A stretch of 6,995 nucleotides of DNA. It comes from Pseudaestuariivita sp. (GTDB lineage: Bacteria; Pseudomonadota; Alphaproteobacteria; Rhodobacterales; Rhodobacteraceae). The notes under the pieces are model-generated. The model saw only the letters and a list, made by a program, of their open reading frames with translations, ran no database searches and was not told the DNA's origin. Below, piece after piece: positions 1-5,928 of this stretch. The first letter of the stretch is position 1. Every line of letters starts with the position of its first letter. The stretch spans positions 18,775-25,769 of the forward strand of contig JAHDCH010000007.1 in assembly GCA_020629995.1 (NCBI GenBank), given 5' to 3'. The translations under genes and the position numbers were made by a program.

Positions 1-1334
1 CCCGATTGCACCGCCCAGGCCAGCGCCGCCACGCCAAGCGCCAACACCAGCGCCAGCCGCATGGGCCGCGCCGCGCGCGCCACCTGCCCCCGTTTCCACG
101 GCAGCACCGCGCCGATCGGCAGCACTGCGCCAAGGATCAGGAAGAACGGCGTGAAGGCGATGTTGAAAAACGGCGGCCCCACCGTCAGCGGGCGGTCAAA
201 GAACATCTCGGACACCAGCGGCCACATCGTGCCCACGAACACCACAAAGGCCGACACCGCCAGCAGCACGTTGTTCACCACCAGCGCGCTTTCACGGCTG
301 ACCATGCCAAAAACGCCCCGTGCCTCCATCGTGCCCGCGCGCAGGGCAAAAAGGATCAGCGCTCCGCCCATGAAAACGCCGAGAATGATCAGGATGAACA
401 CGCCCCGCTCGGGGTCATTGGCAAAGGCATGGACGGATGTCAGAAGCCCCGACCGCACGATGAACGTGCCGATCAGCGAAAAGCCAAAGGCCAGGATCGC
501 CAGCAGGATCGTCCAGGCTTTGAGCGCCTCGCGCTTTTCCACCACGATGGCCGAATGCAGCAGCGCGGCGGCAAGCAGCCATGGCATGAACGACGCATTT
601 TCGACCGGATCCCAGAACCAGAACCCGCCCCAGCCCAGCTCGTAATAGGCCCACCACGATCCCAGCGCGATCCCGATGGTCAGAAACACCCAGGCCGCCA
701 GCGTCCATGGCCGCACCCAGCGTCCCCATGCGGCATCAACGCGCCCCTCCAGCAGGGCGGCCACGGCAAAGGAAAACGCCATGCTCAGGCCCACATACCC
801 CAGATACAGGAACGGCGGATGGAATGCCAAACCGGGGTCCTGCAACAGCGGGTTCAGGTCCTGCCCGTCAAAGGGCGGCACCGCGAGGCGTGTGAACGGG
901 TTGGAGGTGAACAGGATAAAGGCAAAGAACGCCACGCCAATCGCCGCCTGCACGCCCAGCACCCGGGCCCGCAGCGTCGGCGGCAGCGATTGGCCAAACC
1001 ACGCGGCGCAGGCCCCGAACAGCGCCACGATCAGCACCCACAGCAGCATGGACCCTTCGTGGTTCCCCCATGTGCCGCTGATCTTGTACAGCATCGGCTT
1101 GGCCGAATGCGAATTCAGCACCACCAGCCGCAGCGAAAAATCCGACACGATGAAGGCGTACATCAGCGCCGCAAAGGCAAAGCCCGTCAGCAGGAATTGC
1201 AGCGTCGCGGCAGGTTCGGCCACGGCCATCCAGCCGGTCCAGCGCTTGTGCGCGCCCACCAGCGGCACCACCGTCTGCACGATGGCGACCAGAAAGGCGA
1301 GGATGAGGGCAAAGTGACCAAGCTCGGTAATCAT
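1..1334 (-). CDS. ccmF: Cytochrome c heme lyase subunit CcmF (3' end outside window)
   Basis: Inner-membrane subunit of System I cytochrome c maturation. With CcmH/I it takes heme from holo-CcmE and attaches it to CXXCH motifs of apocytochromes in the periplasm. The frame starts at an ATG (MITELGHFAL) and stays open to the left edge, giving 444 residues of a protein usually about 650 long, so roughly the last third is missing. Visible hallmarks are GTWGNHEGSMLLW at residues 87-99 and the heme-handling WWD segment WGGFWFWDPVEN at 235-246. Three conserved histidines are present: H172 (FHPPFLYLGY), H260 (ALLHS) and H302 (LLTSVHAF), aligning with E. coli His173, His261 and His303. The fourth family histidine would lie beyond the edge. 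Many hydrophobic segments fit a polytopic membrane protein. No Shine-Dalgarno sequence precedes the ATG; a 10-bp hairpin abuts it instead. ccmE lies upstream, separated from ccmF by a holin/endolysin pair. Confidence 0.97.
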   Translation of the reverse strand, partial: MITELGHFALILAFLVAIVQTVVPLVGAHKRWTGWMAVAEPAATLQFLLTGFAFAALMYAFIVSDFSLRLVVLNSHSAKPMLYKISGTWGNHEGSMLLWVLIVALFGACAAWFGQSLPPTLRARVLGVQAAIGVAFFAFILFTSNPFTRLAVPPFDGQDLNPLLQDPGLAFHPPFLYLGYVGLSMAFSFAVAALLEGRVDAAWGRWVRPWTLAAWVFLTIGIALGSWWAYYELGWGGFWFWDPVENASFMPWLLAAALLHSAIVVEKREALKAWTILLAILAFGFSLIGTFIVRSGLLTSVHAFANDPERGVFILIILGVFMGGALILFALRAGTMEARGVFGMVSRESALVVNNVLLAVSAFVVFVGTMWPLVSEMFFDRPLTVGPPFFNIAFTPFFLILGAVLPIGAVLPWKRGQVARAARPMRLALVLALGVAALAWAVQS

Positions 1335-1361
1335 GGGCCGCAACGTAAAGAGTTGCGGCCC
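1335..1361 (-). promoter_or_regulatory. Perfect 10-bp stem-loop against the ccmF start codon
   Basis: GGGCCGCAAC (1335-1344) and GTTGCGGCCC (1352-1361) form a perfect 10-bp stem with a 7-base loop. In the minus-strand transcript the stem ends at the base before the ccmF ATG, where a ribosome binding site should be. No GGAG-like sequence is seen there and no U-run follows, so it does not look like a standard intrinsic terminator. It could limit ccmF translation, attenuate read-through from the holin gene, protect an RNA end, or act as a DNA operator. The structure is visible; the role is inference. Confidence 0.6.
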
Positions 1362-1410
1362 GTTCGCCAATCGCAATCGGCGGGATGGCGGGTTCACATT
1401 GTCGCGGGGC

Positions 1411-1995
1411 CTAGTGCGCGCGCGATTGCACCCAGTCTTCCAGCGCCGGATTGCCGCCCGGCGTCACCGCGCTGATCGTCAGGCTGGCATCCGGAGCTGT
1501 GCTGGCGGCTTGCGGAGTGTCGTGCCGCTGGCTGCGGAACTCGGCCAGCATGTCCAGCGATTGCGTCACCTGCGGCACGCGCGAAATCGTCTGCGCCAGC
1601 TCGCGCTGGAATTCCTGCCCCTTGGCCTGATGCCGCGCGCCAAAGTAGAAACTGACGATCACGCCCAGCAGCCACCACAGCGGTTCGGGCACCAGCGCGA
1701 TCCCGGTCATGCGCTCGGCAAACCAGACCGGCTGAACCATGGCCGACACGAACAGCCCGATAGTGCCCAAAGCCAGCGCCGGGCGCGGAATGCGGTTGAT
1801 CCCGTCCATCACGCTGTCAAAGCGGCTTTTGCGCGGGATCATGAATTCGCGCCCGAATTGCTCCAGCGCCGCGCCCTGTACGGTGACCGCGCGCACCGCA
1901 TCGGCCTCGGCATTCACGCGGAACACCTCGGCAGTTTCCTTGATGACATTGCCGCTGCCAAAAAGCGCGTCCAGCACCCGTCCGATCATCCCCAT
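1411..1995 (-). CDS. GTA-type holin (3TM holin family)
   Basis: Small membrane protein of 194 residues resembling the holin family annotated as releasing gene transfer agents (GTA_holin_3TM). Such holins make inner-membrane lesions that let a cytoplasmic endolysin reach the peptidoglycan. The N-terminal 70 residues are soluble in character and include a basic patch (MIPRKSRF, 52-59). Hydrophobic segments follow at about 72-92 and 103-119, the second containing PLWWLLGVIVSFYFGAR. A polar tail rich in Q, R and S runs to the end. Only two strong membrane segments are obvious, so a third is not confirmed. Two in-frame ATGs occur: codon 1 at 1995, and codon 3 at 1989, the latter forming an ATGA overlap with the endolysin stop. 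Either may be used, and neither has a clear ribosome binding site, which suggests translational coupling. Identification rests on protein character plus the adjacent GH108 gene. Confidence 0.85.
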   Translation of the reverse strand: MGMIGRVLDALFGSGNVIKETAEVFRVNAEADAVRAVTVQGAALEQFGREFMIPRKSRFDSVMDGINRIPRPALALGTIGLFVSAMVQPVWFAERMTGIALVPEPLWWLLGVIVSFYFGARHQAKGQEFQRELAQTISRVPQVTQSLDMLAEFRSQRHDTPQAASTAPDASLTISAVTPGGNPALEDWVQSRAH

Positions 1996-2597
1996 GCGCG
2001 CACCCGTTCGTCAAATTCAGCCTGTGTCAGATGGTATTTGGGGGCCATGAATTCTTCGGCCCGCTTGATCCAGCCGCCTTTGCCGCCTGCTCGGCTGCGC
2101 GCGTATTTGCGGCTTGCCGGGCGCCGGTCCGCGATGGCGAAATAGTAATTGCGCCGTGCAATGGCATAGGCGTCGGCCAGATGCTGCGGGGCCGCGTCAT
2201 AGGCGCGCTGCGCCGCCGCTTCGGTCTGGGGGCCGATGACCCCGTCAACCGCCACCTCAAGACCCATCTGGATCAGCAGCCGCTGCAGGATCTTGACCGC
2301 ATTCGCGCCCGCGTTGACGTACATGTCGAAAACCGACGCTTGCAGCACCGCCGGGAGACCCGCGATGCGCGGCTCCACGAAATAATGGGTGATGAACAGG
2401 TTCACCGCCTGTGCGCGGGTCAGCTTTTTGACATCGGCCGGGGTGATCTTGCCGTCGCCTGTCAGGTCCAGCCCCAACCGCCGCATTGTGTGGATCGTCA
2501 CGCCGAACTTGGTCGCGCCGCCCGGATCGTCGGGGTCGTTCACATAGCCGCCTTCACGCGCCACGATCTCTGTCGCGATCTCTCGCACCGTTTGCAT
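1986..2597 (-). CDS. GH108 N-acetylmuramidase endolysin, holin-associated
   Basis: Peptidoglycan hydrolase of glycoside hydrolase family 108, expected to cut the MurNAc-GlcNAc bond during lysis. The 203-residue protein has an N-terminal GH108 domain at about 5-95, with the conserved AREGGYVNDPDDPGGATKFG (13-32); E15 is the likely catalytic acid. A peptidoglycan-binding type 3 domain follows at about 97-170 (DGVIGPQTEAA). Residues 44-55 (DLTGDGKITPAD) have the spacing of an EF-hand calcium loop. There is no signal peptide, so export should depend on the overlapping holin. The start at 2597 is preferred because GAGGG lies a few bases upstream; an ATG at 2621 adds eight residues but lacks a ribosome binding site. 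The pair resembles the endolysin/holin that releases Rhodobacter GTA. A lysis pair from a degraded prophage or for protein release is the alternative. Confidence 0.92.
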   Translation of the reverse strand: MQTVREIATEIVAREGGYVNDPDDPGGATKFGVTIHTMRRLGLDLTGDGKITPADVKKLTRAQAVNLFITHYFVEPRIAGLPAVLQASVFDMYVNAGANAVKILQRLLIQMGLEVAVDGVIGPQTEAAAQRAYDAAPQHLADAYAIARRNYYFAIADRRPASRKYARSRAGGKGGWIKRAEEFMAPKYHLTQAEFDERVRAWG

Positions 2598-2668
2598 CGC
2601 TCTGCCCTCGCTTGCCTGCATCTACGGCAAAGCTGGGAGAGTTTGGTTAACGCCCCCCGACCAGAGCG
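2598..2668 (-). promoter_or_regulatory. Endolysin leader with inverted repeats and CtrA-like half-site
   Basis: This gap between ccmE and the endolysin is the only place near the cassette where it could have its own promoter. It holds GTTAAC (2646-2651), read on the coding strand as TTAACCAA, close to the CtrA half-site TTAACCAT; no second TTAA half is found at the proper spacing. CGCTCTG (2598-2604) and CAGAGCG (2662-2668) form a 7-bp outer inverted repeat, its 3' transcript arm lying directly before the ATG. Inside, 2610-2616 and 2626-2633 form a 7-bp stem with one bulge, just upstream of the GAGGG ribosome binding site. CtrA is known to be needed for GTA lysis gene expression in Rhodobacter. 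Regulation here is inferred, and no sigma-70 promoter is convincing. Confidence 0.35.
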
Positions 2669-2673
2669 TGCGT

Positions 2674-3117
2674 TCAGCTGTCTGCCTCTTGGTAGACGCC
2701 CTGTTCCTTCAGCGCGTCGATCACCTCTTTGGGCATGTAGGTTTCGTCGTGTTTGGCAAGGATTTCCGAGGCTTCAAAGACACCGTTGATGTAGCGCCCC
2801 GTGCCGACCATGCCCTGGTTCTCTTCAAACAGGTCCGGCAGCACCCCGGTGTAGGTCACCGGCACGGTTGCGCCGCCATCGGTCACGCTGAACGACACCG
2901 TCTCGCCCTGCCCGCGCACGATCGACCCTTCGGCCACCAGCCCACCGATGCGAAACACTTCGGTCGGCGCGGGCGGTTCCGCCACCACCTGGCTGGGTGA
3001 AAAGAAAAAGTTGATCCCGTCGCGCATCGCGTAACCAATCAGCGCGGTCGACGCGATCAGCGCCACCACGGTGACCGCGATGATCTGGATGCGTCGTTGC
3101 TTTTTTAATCCCTTCAT
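2674..3117 (-). CDS. ccmE: Cytochrome c maturation heme chaperone CcmE
   Basis: Periplasmic heme chaperone anchored in the inner membrane. It binds heme covalently after export with CcmABCD and hands it to CcmF/H. The protein has 147 residues, normal for the family. Basic residues at the N terminus (MKGLKKQRR) precede one membrane anchor at about 10-30, then a periplasmic beta-barrel domain with RIGGLVAEGSI (56-66) and YTGVLPDLFEE (89-99). The heme-linking histidine H123 and Y127 lie in AKHDETYMP, the HxxxY motif of the common, histidine-type CcmE. The ATG follows GAGG at a suitable distance. It starts 7 bases after the argC stop, so the two are probably cotranscribed. ccmF, its functional partner, is next but one downstream, beyond the holin/endolysin pair. 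Confidence 0.98.
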   Translation of the reverse strand: MKGLKKQRRIQIIAVTVVALIASTALIGYAMRDGINFFFSPSQVVAEPPAPTEVFRIGGLVAEGSIVRGQGETVSFSVTDGGATVPVTYTGVLPDLFEENQGMVGTGRYINGVFEASEILAKHDETYMPKEVIDALKEQGVYQEADS

Positions 3118-3124
3118 GGGTGCC

Positions 3125-4153
3125 TCACGGGAAAAGTGGCGCGGCAGTCAGGCCCATCGTCTCGGGCAGGCCCAGCATCAGGTTGGCGTTCTGCAATGCC
3201 TGCCCCGACGAACCCTTGCACAGATTGTCCAGCGCCGCGATCACAATCGCGCGTCCCGGGATGCGGTCTGCGGTCACACCGATGTGCACATAGTTCGACC
3301 CCCGCACGTGATGAGTGCTGGGCACCTCTCCGAACGGCAACACCTCGACAAAAGGTTCGCCCGCATAGGCCGCGCGCAGGCTCGCGTCGATCTTTTGTGC
3401 GTCACCCGAGACGTAGACCGTGCACAGAATGCCCCGGTTCGCCGGGATCAGGTGCGGAGTGAACTGCACCTTGACCTCGCGGCCCGCGATTTTGGAAAAC
3501 TCCTGGTCAAATTCGCCCAGGTGCCGGTGCGTGCCGCCGACGGCATAGGCGTTGTACCCCTCACTCAGCTCGGCATGCAGCAGATTTTCCTTCAATGCCC
3601 GGCCCGCACCCGATACCGCGCATTTCATGTCGAGGATGATATCCTCCAGCCCGATCACCCCGTCCGCGATCAGCGGCCGCAGCGCAAACTGGCCCGTCGC
3701 CGCGTTGCAGCCCGTCCCGGCCACCAGCCGCGCCTTGGCAATCTCGGCCCGGTAAAATTCGGTCAGCCCATAAACCGCCTCGGGCTGCAGATCGGCCGCG
3801 CTGTGCGGGTTGCCGTACCACTTTTGGTAGGCGTCCACGTCGCTCAGCCGGAAATCAGCCGACAGGTCCACGATTTTTAGGGTCTTCGGCAGGCCCGCGA
3901 TCACCTCCTGGCTGGTCTTGTGCGGCAAGGCGCAAAAGCACAGGTCGATGCCCGCAAAATCCACCGCGTCCAGCGTTACGAGATCCGGCAAGTCCAGATG
4001 GCGCAGGTGCGCGAACACCTCGGACACGGATTTGCCCGCCTTGGAATTGGCCACCAGCGCGGCGATCCGCATCTGCGGGTGTTCGGCAATCAGCCGGATC
4101 AGCTCGGCGCCAGTGTACCCCGACGCGCCAATGATAGCGATATTTTTTGTCAT
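3125..4153 (-). CDS. argC: N-acetyl-gamma-glutamyl-phosphate reductase (ArgC)
   Basis: Cytoplasmic enzyme of arginine biosynthesis that reduces N-acetylglutamyl-5-phosphate to the semialdehyde with NADPH. The 342-residue length fits the long (type 1) ArgC family. An NADP-binding [10 protein letters not shown] sits at residues 9-18, ALPHKTSQE at 75-83 and DLSADFRL at 96-103. The active-site cysteine is C149 within GTGCNAATG, where many ArgC proteins have [13 protein letters not shown] (207-214) carries the likely catalytic histidine, and [10 protein letters not shown] follows from 232. The start at 4153 ([10 protein letters not shown]) is chosen because AAGGA lies 8 bases upstream; a further ATG upstream would add ten residues unlike the family N terminus. 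It lies 26 bases after murI and 7 bases before ccmE, suggesting one transcript joining arginine synthesis and cytochrome maturation genes. Confidence 0.97.
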   Translation of the reverse strand: MTKNIAIIGASGYTGAELIRLIAEHPQMRIAALVANSKAGKSVSEVFAHLRHLDLPDLVTLDAVDFAGIDLCFCALPHKTSQEVIAGLPKTLKIVDLSADFRLSDVDAYQKWYGNPHSAADLQPEAVYGLTEFYRAEIAKARLVAGTGCNAATGQFALRPLIADGVIGLEDIILDMKCAVSGAGRALKENLLHAELSEGYNAYAVGGTHRHLGEFDQEFSKIAGREVKVQFTPHLIPANRGILCTVYVSGDAQKIDASLRAAYAGEPFVEVLPFGEVPSTHHVRGSNYVHIGVTADRIPGRAIVIAALDNLCKGSSGQALQNANLMLGLPETMGLTAAPLFP

Positions 4154-4179
4154 TATTTCAGTCCTTTGAAAGATGATCT

Positions 4180-4989
4180 TCAAGCAGCGTCGAAGGTGAT
4201 CTTTCGTCGGAGGAATTGTGTTGCACGGTCGCTCACGCGGGCCGGATCGCCAGTGGTCAGATAGGCCGAAGTGCCGCTGCCGATCATGTCCGGGTGCCGG
4301 ACCAGGTAATCAGCCAGCGAATCCGCCACCAGCTGCGCTTGCGAGTAGACCTGCACGCCCTCGCCAAGGGCGGCGCGGAAGGCGTCTTCCATCAGCGGGT
4401 AATGGGTGCAGCCCAGGATTGCGGCCTGCGGTTTGGGCATCTTGCGGTGCAGCGCGTCGACATGGGATTTGACCAGAGCCTCAGCTAGGATCATGTCACC
4501 GTCTTCGATGGCATCCACAACCCCACCGCAGGCCTGCGCCTCGACATCGACGCCGATCGCGCGGAATGCCAGCTCGCGCTGAAAGGCACGGCTCGCCACG
4601 GTTGCGGGCGTGGCAAACAGGGCAACATGCTGCACGGCCACCTCGCGCGGAGGCGAATTGTCGCCCCAGCCGCGCTCGGTCAGCGCTTCGATCATCGGGA
4701 CAAAGACGCCAAGCACGCGCTTGTCACCCGGCAGCCAGCTTTCCTGCATCCGCCGCAGCGCTGCCGCCGAGGCCGTGTTGCAGGCCAGGATCACCAGATC
4801 ACAGCCCGCGTCCCACATCCGCGTCACCGCCGCGCAGGTCAGATCATAAATGTCATCGGCATCGCGCACGCCGTAAGGCGCATGGGCGCTGTCTGCGAAA
4901 TAGACAAAATCCACGTCCGGCAGCTTTGCCTGCACCGCATCCAGAACGGTCAGCCCGCCCAATCCAGAATCAAATACGCCTACGGCCAT
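4180..4989 (-). CDS. murI: Glutamate racemase (MurI)
   Basis: Cytoplasmic cofactor-independent racemase that makes D-glutamate for peptidoglycan precursors. The product has 269 residues, typical for the family. The start at 4989 places the family N-terminal motif FDSGLGG at residues 6-12, with D7 and S8 in the active site. [11 protein letters not shown] lies at 30-40. The two catalytic cysteines are C70 in ACNTAS and C194 in GCTHYPL, so the enzyme looks intact. A longer frame reaching 5064 would run into the acyltransferase gene and adds 25 unrelated residues, so it is not used. The ATG comes 4 bases after the acyltransferase stop, with only a weak ribosome binding site, which suggests translational coupling with that gene. 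An insert around residues 105-118 ([14 protein letters not shown]) may be a lineage loop. Confidence 0.97.
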   Translation of the reverse strand: MAVGVFDSGLGGLTVLDAVQAKLPDVDFVYFADSAHAPYGVRDADDIYDLTCAAVTRMWDAGCDLVILACNTASAAALRRMQESWLPGDKRVLGVFVPMIEALTERGWGDNSPPREVAVQHVALFATPATVASRAFQRELAFRAIGVDVEAQACGGVVDAIEDGDMILAEALVKSHVDALHRKMPKPQAAILGCTHYPLMEDAFRAALGEGVQVYSQAQLVADSLADYLVRHPDMIGSGTSAYLTTGDPARVSDRATQFLRRKITFDAA

Positions 4990-4993
4990 GGGT

Positions 4994-5872
4994 CTACTGC
5001 TTGTACCTGTCTTCGAACTCAAACCCGTAATCGTAGGATTTGAGAGGGGTTGGCGACAGCTCATAGGTGGCTTTGCGCAGGAAATCCATGAGCGATTTGG
5101 TATCTCCGGCCAGCGGGTCGATCACGTCCCGCGGGATCGGCTGCCCGATGGCGACCTTGACCGGCGTGTCGACACGTTTGCCGAATTCCTTGATCAACAG
5201 GCCCAGCCGCAACGTGCTGTGCAGATGCGAGGCGACCTGAAACAGCCGCGAGGTGTGCCCGTCAAAGTAAAGCGGCACCACCTGCGCCTGGCTTTTGGCG
5301 ATCATCCGGGCTGTGAACCCGCGCCAGCCCGGGTCCATCGGGCGGCTGAAGGGGCGCGCGCCGGTCGACACTGTGCCGCCGGGGAAAATGCCCATCGCGC
5401 CGCCCTGCCCCAGATAATCCAGCGCCGCCTTGCGCGCGGCAAGGTTCTCGCGCAGCGCTTCCTTGGTGGTGTCGAACGAGATGGGCAGGATGATCCGGTT
5501 CAGGTCCTCGGCCTTGCGAAACACCGTGTTGGCCAGAATGCGGAAATCACCCCGCGTTTTGGACAGGATATAGCCCAGCATCATCCCGTCGAGGATACCG
5601 TAAGGGTGGTTCGCGATCAGGATAACCGGCCCGTCCTTGGGCACATTGTCCAGCGATCCGGCCACCACATCCAGGCTGAGGCCGTAGCGTTCGACCATCA
5701 CTTCCCAAAAATCGCGACCTTGCGCGACTTCGGTCTCGTACCCTTCGGCCCTGCGGATCAGCCGCATCCGGCCTGTGCTGTTTTCCAGCACCCGGATCAT
5801 CGCCCGGCCCGCGCGCGTTTCGGCAGAATGCGAATAGCTGATCTCGCGGGCCACATGGGCCTGTCTGGACAT
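4994..5872 (-). CDS. Lysophospholipid acyltransferase family protein (PlsC-like)
   Basis: Predicted membrane-associated acyltransferase of the PlsC/LPLAT superfamily, closest in motifs to the ACT14924-like or 'putative hemolysin' branch. The 292-residue protein has NHPYGILDG at 88-96, with H89 and D95 as the likely catalytic pair spaced HX5D rather than the usual HX4D. The acceptor-binding motif is FPGGTVS at 163-169, and [14 protein letters not shown] follows. The 87 residues before the motif fit an N-terminal extension seen in this branch. No strong membrane span is evident, so membrane contact may be peripheral. The start at 5872 has a strong AGGAGG ribosome binding site 8 bases upstream; a longer frame to 5980 overlaps the preceding gene and is not used. 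The acyl donor and acceptor cannot be told; lysophosphatidate or an amino-lipid precursor are possible. Confidence 0.9.
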   Translation of the reverse strand: MSRQAHVAREISYSHSAETRAGRAMIRVLENSTGRMRLIRRAEGYETEVAQGRDFWEVMVERYGLSLDVVAGSLDNVPKDGPVILIANHPYGILDGMMLGYILSKTRGDFRILANTVFRKAEDLNRIILPISFDTTKEALRENLAARKAALDYLGQGGAMGIFPGGTVSTGARPFSRPMDPGWRGFTARMIAKSQAQVVPLYFDGHTSRLFQVASHLHSTLRLGLLIKEFGKRVDTPVKVAIGQPIPRDVIDPLAGDTKSLMDFLRKATYELSPTPLKSYDYGFEFEDRYKQ

Positions 5873-5928
5873 GGCTTGGGCCTCCTGAGGAGCGATGCAG
5901 CCCATATAGGCGCACCCGAAGACGGCGT

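Noticed and set aside
415..729. 104-codon minus-strand frame
   Set aside because: An out-of-frame reading inside ccmF, whose WWD motif and histidines lie in the other frame.
6..1475. 489-codon open frame on the plus strand
   Set aside because: It lies antisense to ccmF, whose motifs are clear, and its product is rich in H, Q, R and P as expected from a GC-rich shadow frame.
2031..3880. Plus-strand frames of 252, 110 and 269 codons
   Set aside because: Antisense shadows of the endolysin, ccmE and argC; no family motifs.
4154..4185. Possible terminator between murI and argC (TTGA/TCAA and AAGAT/ATCTT repeats)
   Set aside because: The arms leave almost no loop, contain mismatches and lack a U-run; the region mainly holds the argC ribosome binding site.
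4990..5064. Upstream extension of murI
   Set aside because: It lies inside the acyltransferase reading frame and precedes the family N-terminal motif with unrelated residues.
5881..5891. 11-base palindrome (CCTCCTGAGGA region) upstream of the acyltransferase
   Set aside because: It overlaps the Shine-Dalgarno sequence and has no loop, so it cannot form a simple hairpin; likely incidental.
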